Below the pieces are notes generated by a model. That model was not told the DNA's origin and did not search any database. It saw only the letters and a list, made by a program, of their open reading frames with translations. 64,000 bases of DNA, taken from contig NC_133026.1 in the NCBI RefSeq assembly GCF_048771995.1, forward strand, positions 54,933,001 through 54,997,000, in the 5' to 3' direction. Source of the DNA: Taeniopygia guttata (lineage: Eukaryota > Chordata > Aves > Passeriformes > Estrildidae). Positions 33,241 through 44,339 of the stretch are shown here, piece after piece. Position numbers and translations under genes: made by a program. Numbering within the stretch: the first letter of the stretch is position 1; every line of letters starts with the position of its first letter.

Positions 33241-33683
33241 TTCTCATACTGCCCCACCACCAAGTAGGCTGGGTGTGCAGGTGTGCACAAGAAACTCAGA
33301 GGGGACACAGCTCAGACAGCTGTCCTGGACTGAACAAAGGGATGTTCCAGACAGTATGGCTTCATGCTCAGTACATAAAGTGAGGGAAGGAAGGGAAAGA
33401 TATCTGGAGGTATGGCATTTGTCTTCCCAAGGCATCATCACATATAATGGAACCCAGCTTTCCTGGATATGGCTGAACACGTGTCCACCCATGAGAAGTG
33501 GTGAATAAATTTCTTCTTTTTGCTCTTCTTTTACATGCAACTCTTGCTTTACCTATTAAAGTGTCTTTACCTCAGCAGTTTTTTTCTCTTTTATTCTTCT
33601 GATTCTTTCCCCTATTCCACCAGGGAGAGAGTGAGCAAGTAACTGCAGGGGTCTTTGTTGCTGGTTGGAGTTAAAGCACGACT
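33241..33683 (+). mobile_element. ERVL-type LTR, plus strand, 5' end missing
   Basis: The order of blocks matches the 3' two thirds of a common avian ERVL LTR: AAGTAGGCTGGG, ATGCTCAGTACATAAAG (TATA region, about 33366-33378), GTCTTCCCAAGGCATC, ATGAGAAGTGGTGAATAAATT, CCTATTAAAGTGTCTTTA (polyadenylation region, about 33550), and a GGTTGGAGTTAAAGCACGAC end. The U3 start is absent, so the minus-strand LTR at 32599 may have inserted into it. Confidence 0.75.
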
Positions 33684-34620
33684 GTCAGTGGTCATCTGTT
33701 CTAGACTGAATAATAGAACATAATAACAGAATAAGGAAAACCAAGATCAGTTTAGGTTTTTTCAGTCTTGTGGGTTTTTTTGTTTGTTTTTATTTTTTGT
33801 TTGTTTTTTTTTTGTTTGGGTGGTTTTTTAACATATCTTTTGCATTTGGAGTGTGAATTATTTCAATAGCTCTTTCCCTTCATCAAAGACTACTTCTGAG
33901 GAAAGTCAATATTTTAAACTTAACATATAGTATCCTCAGTATCAAATATCCCAAGCTTCCATTATCAACCACTACAAACATCCAATTTCCCAATAATGCT
34001 TTTGAGCCATCTCAAACCTCACCAAAGTGATACCTAAACATTCTGATTGTTTCCATCGTTCAAACTTTTCCCTTCCTCTGGCATAGATCTTTACAGACTG
34101 TTTTACTGTCTAGAATTTTTCCATCATACAGTTTATAACAAACCTCTGCCTCCCCAAACATATGCTACTGCAGCAAAACATTGCAAGTTTTTCCCAGAGG
34201 AAATCTGTCCTTCAGATGCCAATCAACAGTACTAATAACAACAACAACATGAATTCTACTGTGCTTGGCTCATCCTAGAAGGTTAAAGACTGGTCAGAAA
34301 CATGATGGAAAGTTAAAGGTGTCCTCCTAAAGAATATTGAAGAGCCATAATCCAAAATAGCAGGTGACAACTCTATCTTCTATGTCTTTGTGATGCAGCA
34401 ATTATATAAACTGATGTGCCAATAAATGTTTATGATGTACTCCTTTTTTTTTTTTATCTTTTCCAGCTGAGATGAAAAGCTTTCAATTGTGGCAGAATAA
34501 AACTCTGGAGGACCAGTTCTCCTTCCTGCAGGGTAGGTAGGCACTGAAAGCAACACCAGAGTTGTCATGGCAAGTATTTGCATAATGAAAGAAGTGCTTT
34601 GGGAATGTGAAGCTGGATCG
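33684..34620. other. Intergenic; T-rich tract at 33768-33830
   Basis: A GTTTTTTTGTTTG-type low-complexity run occurs at 33768-33830. Otherwise AT-rich with no supported gene. Confidence 0.5.
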
Positions 34621-35178
34621 TGTGGTAGTTGTTATTTTGCAGTTTGTTCTTCTGTAGTATGTTTAATATTCCTTGTTATAAGTTTGTAATGGTTCATTCT
34701 ATGTACCCCATTTGGCTTCCCTAATGGTTCAGTCCTGAGTTGCTTACCACAATTTTCCCTGCCAAAATATATGTCAATCCACTTGTCAGTCTCCTTGTAT
34801 AGTTCCCTTGTTTCCTTATCTTACCCCTGTCTGTCACAGATAGCACATTCCTTTGGTTCTGGAGTGTTCCCTGTTTTTTTCATCCCTTCTTCAAAGCAGT
34901 ATTGGATTGTGAGGTTTGGTCCCTCCCCATGTTGGCTTCTATTGAGGAGCTCTTACCCTGCATCCCTCCCCTAATGCCCTCCTATTGCTCAAAGGTTGTA
35001 TCCTCCTCGTGTTCCCTCTACCCTTTAAAAGCAGTCCTTTCATGTTCAGAGTTGTCACTTGCTCTGCCCCCCTTTGGGAATTAAATCCTTAGAGATTCAG
35101 ACAAGTGTCCTTCCCTTATTCCTGTGCCTCAGTTTCCTCGTGCTCTGTGCTCTGCTGTGCTCCCCACACCGCAGCAAT
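34621..35178 (+). mobile_element. Probable solo LTR, plus strand
   Basis: It starts TGTGGTAGTT. A TATA-like CTTTAAAAG lies near 35020-35030, and an AATTAAATCC polyadenylation-type site near 35078. GC rises sharply towards the 3' end, as in R-U5 and leader regions. The end near 35178 is a guess, and GC-rich sequence to about 35290 may be internal leader. No target-site duplication was found. Confidence 0.5.
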
Positions 35179-38049
35179 CACCGTCACCCGCACCAGTCTG
35201 AGCAGAGACTTGGGGGCAGCCACTTGCATGTTTGCCCTCCGGCCACAAGCAGGACAGCTGCCGGCCAATCTCCATCCCGAGGCCGCTGAGAGCCAGACTC
35301 AGAATCCTAATTTTACCTGTGAGCAAAATTTCAGTGGGAGTCTTAGTGGCAATGGGATGTTTAGCAGAATCAGTCATAGTCCTTGAGCCTGCTGGATATA
35401 TTTAAGAAGAGAATTTATGACTAAAATCAAAATCCATTTAGTGCTGCAAGTCTTCTATCAGGGACTAGACAGGCATAAAAATTCATTTCATGTAGACCAT
35501 CAGCATTTTTAAGATTAAAATAACTCCTGGATAATTTGAAATATGTATTTTTAAAGCTGAATAACACCTCCCTTCCTCCTGAGCTGTTGGTTTGTATTTT
35601 CAGTGTTAGCCTGCTGCCCAGATGTTTTAAGTGGTGTGAAATAAGAGGAACACCCAGTTGTGTGAAATAAATGTTTTAAAGCTTATGTAGGGTTAGAAGA
35701 TCCTACAAGATTTTGATACTTACATTGATAGACACTGATTGATCTCAATGATATTAAAAAATGTGTCAGTGCTTGAAAACTCTCTGGTCAACCCAAAGTG
35801 TGTGAAAGAGAATGAAACACAAAATTTTGGTTTTAGCAAAAGTGATATTGGACCTAAAATGTGAAAGCAAGTTGTTCTAGTATGAAGCAGCATTCTCTTT
35901 GTCATTCTGTTCTAAACACACTCTGAATGATAACTAGACTTTTAGAGCAGCATGCATGTTGTTATTAGACAAGTTTTCATTGAATTTGTATTTACTAGTT
36001 GGACCTAAATTACTAAAAAATCAACCTCTAACTTTGTCAAACAAAGCGTTCCTGCCGTGATCAAGTAGTGATATGATATAATAGTCTTAATACTTTAGTC
36101 TGGGTTAAGAAAATATGGGTCATATCCTGTAATATAAATACTCTCCTCATTTGTCCTGAATTTTGAATTACTAATGTATTCAAAGACACCGTGAATAATT
36201 AGGAAAATCTCCTTAAATTGATTGTGCCTCATGATGCCTACAAAAATAGCACAGCAGCATCTGCTGTTCACCAATTGCAATGTCAAGTGCCTTACTATTT
36301 CATGCCGTTCTTCTTTTCTGTACCATTTGTTTTATTGACCTGGTGCCTTGGACTATAGAAATTGTAGAAGTGATAGAGTAGGGATCCTTTTATCCCTTTA
36401 TTTGGCATAACCTTAGTTCAGTCTATCACTTGAAAGACTAGATTATGGATACTACAAACCTCACTACTTGAAACCTGGATAGACTTTGAAACCTAGACAG
36501 AAAAAAAAAAATACCAAAAACAAACCCAAAACATTAAAACTGTAAATACATTAATACATTTGGTTGATAAAAACCCATTCTTTTTTGTTTAGGCAGTTTC
36601 ATTTCCTTATGGCAAGCACTTGCAGCACAGGGCTGAAGTAATTGGAATGCCTGAGTGAATGCAAATCTGAGGAAGTTTAAGCACACTGTCTACAATGCTG
36701 ATGTAGTTCTTGAGCAGTCCAGCAGTGATCAATTCATTATCCTTACAAACAACCTACTTAAGAAAACCTGCTGAACACAAGAAAACCTATTGAAGACAAA
36801 ATGACTGTAAAATTAGAGAGCAAATCAGCTCTAATATTCACTAATGGATGTGACTATTAGCCTTCAGCCAACTGCACTGAATGAGACCCTGGTGACACTT
36901 TTGAATAAAATACATTAGGGATTAAATTTTTAAAATTATTTTTTAAATTTAATGTATTGATTTTTTTATTAGGAAATAAAGTAGCTGAGGAAAGAAAGGA
37001 TTTGGGAAAGATACTGAAAATGGAAACAAATGAAGGTTGCCCACTGGCTCACCTTAAATATTCCTTTCATAGGTTTCTGTAATATTCAGCAAGAAGGAAA
37101 CTCTCAGCAAATATTTTCTCTCCACAAAACTTCATTTGTTTACTCTACAGTCCAATGCTAGCACTGACGAGCATGCCAAATGTAACATTGGAGGTAAAAC
37201 TGACACCATGTAAACTCAAGAAAGCACCAGGTTTTTGTGTACACTTTTGTATTAGTGAAATCTTGAACAGTAAGTAGGAAAAACACCATTTCTGCTGTCT
37301 TGAGTGTTTTATTGTTAAGAAGCGGAGATAACATCTTAACATAAATTATTTTTACAGTCTTTGGGAGACAAGCAACCTCTTCACAACAGCTATAAAAACA
37401 TAAGTAGCTTGAAAGATACCTTGATTTCTAAGCAGTGGTCCAATTTCCCTATTAAGAGTTAGCCTCACATCAAGAAACTTATTCTGTTTAATTTTTGTTG
37501 TTATTACATAAATGACATTAAAATAAAAACCTTTTTTCAGCCTTGGTGCTTTAATTATTCTGTCTAAATTCCTTTTATGCTATTAGCTGTCCACAGCTGC
37601 TCCCAGGATTGGTTCAGCCTTTTTTAGTTCTTTTATAAACCACTTTATTATGTCAAAGTGTAACAGGCTCCATAATATAAAGCAGCACAGCCGCAGCACT
37701 GGAAGTTACATGCAAATGTCTAGACAGGATTTCTTCACTGGCAGCCACCATGATTTTATGTTAGTTATGCATTTTAGGCATTTCTTGCCTTGGTGTGGAC
37801 TTCAAAAAGCACATTAAGAGAAACACGGGATTATTGAAAAGCTTTCCTTTTACAGAATTTTCTGAAGCTTTAAACAGAAGTTTATATTATTAGTGCCAGA
37901 TGTCTGTGTGATTCTATGCACCACATAATATTTTGTATCTTTCCCATAGCAGTGCTGTGCAAGCGCTCCACACAGAGAAGAGGAACCCACTGCCCCCTTG
38001 TCTGTAGCTTGCCCAGAGATGTTGCCATGTGATCATTAGTCCAGCAAGC
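35179..38049. other. Intergenic, no gene seen
   Basis: GC-rich until about 35300, then AT-rich unique sequence. Frames here are short and without motifs. Confidence 0.4.
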
Positions 38050-38143
38050 ACTGGCCATGCTGGCATGTAAAGACCAGGGTAATGGGTTGAAATGACCTAA
38101 AGTTGAAATGGCTTTAAACCGAAAGAGGGTAGATTTAGATTAG
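38050..38143 (+). mobile_element. CR1 fragment, 5' part, interrupted by an LTR
   Basis: Ends with GAAAGAGGGTAGATTTAGAT, the CR1 3' UTR block that normally runs on into ATTAGGAAGAAATTC. That continuation is found on the other side of the LTR at about 39055. Confidence 0.7.
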
Positions 38144-39045
38144 TGTATTGGTTTGAGCCAAATTGTGAGGAAGCGTCCTGAAATGAACATGTCCTCAGGT
38201 TCAAAAAAGAATCTCTGGAGGAAAGTGAAAAACAAACCCTGTTAATTTAACAAGCAGAGTGTTCACAAAACATGAAAAAGAAAAGAAAAGAAAAGAAAAG
38301 AAAAGAAAAGAAAAGAAAAGAAAAGAAAAGAAAAGAAAAGAAAAGAAAAGAAAAGAAAAGAAAAGAAAAGAAAAGAAAAGAAAAGAAAAGAAAAGAAAAG
38401 AAAAGAAAAGAAAAGAAAAGAAAAGAAAAGAAAAGAAAAGAAAAGAAAAGAAAAGAAAAGAAAAGAAAAGAAAAGAAAAGAAAAGAAAAGAAAAGAAAAG
38501 AAAAGAATAATGTTAAATAATAAATCCTCTCACTGCAGAGATGAGCTGGTAGATTCAGAGTCCTTTCTGTAGGTGTAAACCTTTCTGTAAGGTTCCCTCC
38601 AGGATCCAGAGCTGGCCTCTGGGCTGTGGCATGGCGGAGCCCCCGGCAGTCTTCTGATGTTTCAGACCAGAGAAAAGCTGAGCAGTTCCAAGAGAAGAAG
38701 AAGAAACCACAGCCCCAGGAAAAACTTATTGCCTCAGCTAATTAAAAAAAAAAAAAACAAAAAAAACCCTAGCTTAAAAGCAAAGAAAAACTCTGTCTCT
38801 CTCCAGGGAACAAGAGAGCCGAGAACTGCAGGGAAAAAAAAATCGGAGTGAATGTCCTGGGTTGGCTTCATCACTTCCCTAAATGTCTCCCATGCAAAAC
38901 CGTGATAGCAAGTTATCTGTGTTTTGAACACAGGCGCTAAAAGAATTTCACCACCTTCTCCCCCACCCCCTGATCTTAAAGCTACAAGACTCATGTGTGG
39001 GCATAGAGCAGCCAATAGGGGATACAGAACCATACAATCCCCCCA
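38144..39045 (-). mobile_element. LTR inserted into CR1, minus strand, with an AAAAG expansion
   Basis: Plus-strand ends are TGTATTGGTTTGAG and ACAATCCCCCCA. It is about 902 bp, of which 234 bp are an AAAAG microsatellite. Recognisable blocks shared with a common songbird LTR include ATGTTTCAGACCAGAGAAAAG and GGTTGGCTTCATCACTTCCC. On the minus strand an AATAAG signal lies near 38725. CR1 sequence flanks it on both sides, so it inserted into an existing CR1. The 6 bases on the left (GATTAG) and the right (GGATAG) are similar but not identical. Confidence 0.78.
38274..38507 (+). repeat. (AAAAG)n pentanucleotide microsatellite, about 47 units
   Basis: An uninterrupted, essentially perfect array inside the LTR at 38144. 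It gives open frames of Lys-Glu-Lys-Arg repeats that are artefacts. Confidence 0.98.
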
Positions 39046-39246
39046 GGATAGTTAGCTATTAGGAAGAATAAGAGGGTGGAGAGCCACTGGAACAGGATAT
39101 CCAGAGAAGTTTTGGATGGCCCATCACTGGAAGTGTTCAAGGGCAGGTTGGATGGGGCTTTGAGCAACCTGGTCTAATGAAAAGTGTCCCTGGACATAGT
39201 GGGGAAGTTGGAAGTAGATGATCTTAAAGATCATTCTATGATTCTT
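39046..39246 (+). mobile_element. CR1 fragment, 3' part and tail
   Basis: Contains TATTAGGAAGAA, GAGAGCCACTGGAACAGG, AAGTGTTCAAGGGCAGGTTG and ends ATTCTATGATTCTTTGAAA, the characteristic CR1 3' terminus. It is the continuation of 38050-38143. Confidence 0.92.
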
Positions 39247-39599
39247 TGAAATCTGAGTTGGTTCCATTGCTTCACAGCATGCTCTTTCTAAAGATAGGTC
39301 TGGAAAATAAATTTTGAGACTATGAAGCTCACAAAGAGACGCAGGGGGTGATGGTATCTGTGGAGTACCTAACCTGAAGACAGCCATTTTAATTCACTGG
39401 GGAGCTAAAGGCTAGAGGTAGCTGAAGGAGGGCAGTGAGTGAGATATACCTAAGGGCTAAGGTGAGATAGAAAGAAGATGGTAAAGCTCAGCATTAGCTG
39501 AGGGCCTGTTTAGCCAACAACCTAAATTGTTTTATCTTTAAAAGAAGTGCTAGGCATAAAACTTTTCTGAGCTAATTATAGGGTCTGCATCTTGGAGAC

Positions 39600-39785
39600 A
39601 ACTGAAACATCCTTCTTAAGACCCCTGTGACTGGATAAAGAAAGGAGAGTTTGGGAAATCGGGGAACCTAGGACCAGTTTGCTTTTACTGTAAAGATAAT
39701 GGGCATATCAGAAAGAAGTGTCCTGAGAGGGAAAAGGACCTGAGGGTCTATGACACTGAGCAAAAAGGGGAAGCAGAAGACTAGG
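39600..39785 (+). pseudogene. gag: gag nucleocapsid end
   Basis: At 39680-39721 the frame encodes CFYCKDNGHIRKKC, a CX2CX4HX4C zinc knuckle that in retroviruses binds the RNA genome, followed by a basic stretch. A stop falls near 39783. Sequence left of about 39600 is probably older gag but is not recognisable. Confidence 0.85.
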
Positions 39786-39799
39786 GGTGTGAGGGGCTC

Positions 39800-40024
39800 T
39801 ACCTCCCAGGGACAGAGTACCACCAGGAGCCCTTGATAACTTTAAAAATAGATTCCCAGGAGGAAGAACTTGAATTTCTAGTAGACATGGGGGCTGAAAG
39901 AACTTGTGTTTGTAGAATTCCAAAGGGGTGCAAAAAGGGTCAAGATACTATGCAAGTAGTAGGTGCAAAAGGGGAAGGGTTCAAAGTCTCAGTTAGAAAG
40001 CAAGTAAAGTTTGAAGAGGCAAAT
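39800..40024 (+). pseudogene. pro: Retroviral aspartic protease, split by an LTR insertion
   Basis: At 39881-39895 the frame encodes VDMGA where the family has D-T/S-G-A, so the residue after the catalytic Asp is Met. The frame (open from 39833) runs to the insertion point at 40024. The remainder of the domain resumes at about 40524, beyond the solo LTR, with stops. Residues read between 40025 and 40093 belong to the LTR, not the protease. Confidence 0.8.
40019..40024 (+). repeat. Target-site duplication GCAAAT (left copy)
   Basis: Perfect match to 40518-40523 on the other side of the solo LTR. Confidence 0.93.
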
Positions 40025-40517
40025 TGTTGGAAAGGATGGATAAATATGATTATTCACAATAGTACAGCCAGGATGAAAACAACCCCCCCCTAGTGGCTGG
40101 ACAATACCCTTACCTACAGATAGGTCCAAAAGTCAAATGGACTGTTCTATCTCACCCCCCAAAATGTATGGTTCATCCCACACCTGTAACCCTCCCCTGA
40201 AACATCAAGTGCCTGTAACCCCATTGGCCCAAGTCTTGTTCCAGCCCACCTTGAAGCCCCCTGATAAGGGGTCTTCGAGGGGCCAGATGCTCTCTTGGAT
40301 CTTCCCCCCTCTTAGAACTTCCACCCTCTCCTAGAGCATCTTCTCTACCCCTTGTCTCTCCCCTCCCCCATCCCCTCAGGCCTTGCCACGTGCTGTGTCT
40401 GGCAGCTCCAAGCAAGACCTTTCACCATCCCTAATAAACCTTATATTCTAAGAGCAACCTTCAGAGATCTCTCGTCTCCATTCATCAAAGCTGTCCTGGA
40501 GCCCAGCTTTCCCTACA
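40025..40517 (+). mobile_element. Solo LTR inserted within the protease region
   Basis: The element is 493 bp, from TGTTGGAAAGG to TTTCCCTACA, with the perfect duplication GCAAAT on both sides. It matches the solo LTR at 30183-30710 (opposite strand) throughout; the 30-kb copy has about 35 extra bp in a CT-rich stretch plus smaller indels. AATAAA at about 40432-40437 (CCCTAATAAACC) marks the R region. The 6-bp duplication suggests a class II (ERVK-type) integrase, a different family from the host provirus. Confidence 0.95.
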
Positions 40518-40523
40518 GCAAAT
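40518..40523 (+). repeat. Target-site duplication GCAAAT (right copy)
   Basis: Identical to 40019-40024. Confidence 0.93.
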
Positions 40524-40539
40524 AAAATAGAAATTGGGG

Positions 40540-41405
40540 TTGTTCTATTCATTTCAGAACAAGGTACAATTTATTAGGATGGGATTTGCAGGTGTAGTTA
40601 GACACTGGAGTACTCCCAGAGGAAGGGAAAATGGTAGTTAAGCTTCTCCAATTAAGGGAAGAGGATGAGGAGAAAATTCATGAGATGGTGTGGGCAAAAC
40701 TGAAAAATTGAGGTAAATTGAACATGAAACCTATAGTAATAAAAATAGTTAATGAGAACCATCCAGTTTGGGTATGACAATGCCCACTTTCCCTGGAAGG
40801 GAGATGAGGACTGCAGCCAGTGATCCAGGACCTACTTGAGGAAGGGATCTTTGAACCATGTATGTCTCCCCAATAATACACCCATATTACCAATAAAAAA
40901 GTCAGATGGGACTTACAGGCTTGTCCAAGATTTGAGAGAAGTGAACAAGAGAACAGTGAATTGACACCCAGCGGTGCCTAACCCCTATATGAGCAATATC
41001 CCCCCAGCACACCAGTGGTTTAGTGTGATAGACCTAAAAGATGCTTTTTGGACTTGCCCACTGGTAGAGAAAAGTAGGGATAATGCCTTTGAATGAGAGG
41101 ACCTTGATTCCGAGAGGAAGCAACAGCTTCGGTGGACTAGGTTACCCCAAGGGTTTTCTGAATTCCCAAACCTATTCGATCAAGCCCTAGGAGAAGTGCT
41201 ACAACTCTTCTCCATCAAACCTGAGATAAAACGCATCCAATATGTAGAAGATTTTCTTCTCTCAGGACGGGAAGAAAAAGAAGTTTGGGAATCCAGCATG
41301 GCATTGTTACAGTTTCTGGGGGACCAAGGACTTAGGGTATCAAAAGGGAAACTCCAATTTGTAGAGTGTGAAGTAAAATACCTAGGACATGTGATTTCTT
41401 AAGGC
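40540..41405 (+). pseudogene. pol: Degenerate reverse transcriptase
   Basis: Motif A is visible as VIDLKDAF (41026-41049), motif B as LPQGF (41142-41156), and motif C as YVED (41241-41252), where the family has Y-x-D-D. The first of the paired catalytic aspartates is therefore Glu. Several stops interrupt the first half (for example near 40599, 40710 and 40962). The last part is open at 41196-41402 and stops at 41400. Confidence 0.88.
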
Positions 41406-42508
41406 AGTTGAAAACTTAATCCTGAGAGAATTGCAGGGATAGTCTCACTCCCATTGCCAAAAATTAAGAGAGAAGTCAGAAGGTTTCTAGGTTTGTTGGG
41501 ATGTTGTAGACTATGGATTGAAGGATATACATGGGCTGTCAGATTCTTGTATGAAAAGTTAGTAGAAGAAGAGGTTAGGTGGGAAGAAGACAATGAGCAA
41601 AAGTTTGAAGCTTTAAAGCAAAAATTAGTCAGTGCACCAGCACTCTCTTCCTGCCTTAGACAAACCCTTCTGTTTGTAGATATAGAAAAAGAAGTAGCTC
41701 ATGGAGTACTAGCCCAGGACTGGGGAGGATCCAGGAAACCACTGGCCTATTTATCAAAACTGCTAGACCCTGTCAGCTGGGGGTGGCTAACCTGCATTCA
41801 GGCGATGGCAGCAACTGCCCTAATCATAGAGGAAACCAAAATTTAACCTTTGGGGGAAAATTGAAAATATACAGCTCACACTCAGCTAGAAGTATCCTAA
41901 GCCAAAAGTCTGAGAAATGGCTCACTGACTGTCTAGTGCTAAAGTATGAAGACATCTTAATAAATGGTGATTTAGAGCTGATCATGAGTAACCAACTCAA
42001 CCCCACCCAGCTTTTATATGGAGAACCAGGCGAGGAATTAATACATAATTGTCTAGAAGTTATAAACTATCAAGCTAAAGTAAGAGAGGATCTAACAGAT
42101 CAACCACTCCAAGGGGAAAAATGATTGTACATCGATAGATCTTAAAGGGTAATCCAGGGACACCGGGTATCGGGGTACACTAGAGTGGGTGAAGAGTTTG
42201 TAGCCATAGAAGAGGGAAAGTTACCTTCCAAGAGGTCAGCCCAAGCATGTGAGTTATATGACCTAAAACAAGCTCTGGAAATATTACCACAGAAAATGGG
42301 AACCATATATACATGCTCAAAAAACGCCTTTAGCATAGTGCATACCTCTGGAAAAATTTGGGAAGAGAGGGGGCTATTAAATTCAAAGGGAAAGGGACTG
42401 ATTCACAAAAAACTTATTTTAGAAATGTTAGAAACCTTACAATTACTAGATGAAGTGGCAATAGTATATATTAAAGGACAGCAAAAAGGGATGACTCAAG
42501 AGGTGTGA
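41406..42508 (+). pseudogene. pol: Degenerate RT connection and RNase H region
   Basis: The open stretch 41454-41846 encodes the conserved RT thumb/connection segment (RRFLGLLGCCR, EDNEQKFEALKQKL, then a LAYLSKLLDPVS block). RNase H-type sequence follows in other frames to about 42508, where a QALEIL-type helix precedes the tether. Frameshifts near 41846 and a stop near 42121 break it. No complete set of RNase H acidic residues could be traced. Confidence 0.78.
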
Positions 42509-42675
42509 GGGAACAATTTCACCAATGTAGAAGCTAAAAATGCAGTGGAATCATGGACAGAAAAACTAATGATGGTGTTAACCCCCATGAGAGAAATGCA
42601 AGAAGTCACGGTATTCAGTAGGACAGAAGAGGAAGAACTCCTTAAAATAGGAGCCAAGAAAGATAATGAAGGGAA

Positions 42676-43355
42676 ATGGAGATTAGCAGATGGGAGGAAA
42701 ATTCCCTTGCCAAGAAAATGCTAGAAGGCATAGATGGAACAACACATTGTGGTACACAAGTGCTAAGTGATCAGTTTCTCAGGAGCTGGGGCTGCATAGG
42801 AATTTTTGGGATAGCTAAGCAGGTGACTGACCGGTGTGTGACGTGTCAACAAGTAAATAAGAAAGTAATGAGGAAAACACCCAGGGGAGGGCAAGAACTA
42901 GCCTTATGGCCCTTTAAAGACATCCAAGTACATTTTACTAAGCTTCCCCAGGTACGACAGTGGAAATTTTTTCTAGTGACAGTAGATCACTTGACTCATT
43001 GGGTAGAGGCGGTACCCACTGTGAAAGCCAGTGCCAATGTTGTAAAACACTCCTAGAATCAATCATTCCCCAATATGGGATGGTAAACAGGATTGATTCA
43101 GTCCGGGGAACTCATTTCACATTGAAGACATTGCAGAAAGTTGTTCAAACCCTGGGAGTAAAATGGGAATTGTACACTCCATGGCATCCACAGAGCTCTG
43201 GCTGGGTTGAGAGGACGAATCAAACTCTTAAAAGAGCTCTAGTTATGCTAGTGATTGAAACCCAAATGTCATGGATAAAATGTCTCCTTTTAGCCTTATT
43301 AAGAATTAGAACCCAACTCCAGTCAGATCTGGGGGTGTCAACCCATTAAATGATG
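42676..43355 (+). pseudogene. pol: Degenerate integrase
   Basis: A zinc-binding type N-terminus includes a CVTCQQVNKK block near 42836-42866. The core is spread over two frames. At 42931-42933 His stands where the first catalytic Asp is expected (VHFTKLP). At 43101-43103 Val stands in the usual second-Asp block (SVRGTHF). Glu at 43209-43211 (WVERTNQTLK) keeps the third position. A frameshift lies between about 43030 and 43060. Loss of two of three catalytic acids shows long decay. Confidence 0.87.
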
Positions 43356-44323
43356 TTTGGGTTACCCTTCCTAACCTCACCCCAGAAGGTTGCCACCTGT
43401 GAGGAATGGGAAGCCAATGCCAAGAAATATGTTATGGCTATAGCATGAATCTTAGAAGGGCTAAGACATAAAGGGCTACTCCTCAAACTACCACCCTGTA
43501 TTTCAGAATCTACAGTATTAACCCTGGGGACTGGGTGATGATCAAGTCATTAAGAGATCAGCTTCTAACTCCTCAATGGGAAGGTCCTTTCAGGTACTGC
43601 TCACAACTGAATCAGCTGTGTGTACTGCAGAGTAGGGATGGACTCATGCCAACAGAGTTAAAAGGCCCAGCAGAAGAACCCAAAGAATGGCCTATAACAT
43701 CCAGGCTGGGTTAAATGAGATTGACTCTCAAGCAGAGACTGAGAGACAACCAGAAAAATAACAGGATGCCCAAAAAGTAGAGTCAAGTTTCCACCAGCCA
43801 GCTCAAGAACTGTTTCCCTGTTTTAATGGGTAAGAATTGCAAGCATCTATTAAGGGGAAGTACACAAGGGACCATAAGAGGTAATGAGACAGCATCCTTA
43901 AGAACCACAAGTAAAATAAGATGATGGAGGGCAAGACAGGGTTGACCTCTTATTCACTACCAAGAAGACTCTATAGCCCTGCTGCAGGTATCAACCCCGT
44001 AGGCATGGTAAGGTAGGGGCAAAAAGGCCATGCCAGACCTTTATAAATCCTCAACTGTCTTTCAATACAAAAGGGACTGGAGGGCAAGACCAAGTTGGCC
44101 TCTGTACTCAGCACTAAGATACACCTACTATGGGTATCAACTGCATAGGCTCAGTAGATGGGGGTAAAAGCCATACCGGACCTCTGTAATATCACTCTGC
44201 TCATTCCAGATAAGGTGTCTAGGGAAAACTGGGGATTTTTTCCCTTTGGTTCCTTCTGTCCTTGCCCACATCAACAGATGCTGGTATGATCTATTGAGTT
44301 AAATTGTTCGAGCCAAATAACTT
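43356..44323 (+). other. Decayed 3' part of the provirus (end of pol, env position)
   Basis: The first 200 bp still look like the integrase C-terminal tail with stops. Beyond about 43700 no env motif, signal peptide or CX6CC could be recognised. Two similar blocks (near 43925-44030 and 44080-44185, each with GGAGGGCAAGAC then GGTATCAAC and GGCATGGTA/GGCTCAGTA) suggest a local duplication. Confidence 0.55.
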
Positions 44324-44338
44324 GAGGAAAAGCGGGGA
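44324..44338 (+). other. Polypurine tract of the gamma-like provirus
   Basis: GAGGAAAAGCGGGGA directly precedes the LTR start at 44340. Confidence 0.8.
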
Positions 44339-44339
44339 T

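Noticed and set aside
38259..38520. Open frames of Lys-Glu-Lys-Arg repeats
   Set aside because: They are a translation of the AAAAG microsatellite and stay open only because the unit has no stop in these frames.
39833..40093. A single 86-codon protease protein
   Set aside because: The last 23 codons are read from the solo LTR that begins at 40025, so the protein is a chance join of protease and LTR sequence.
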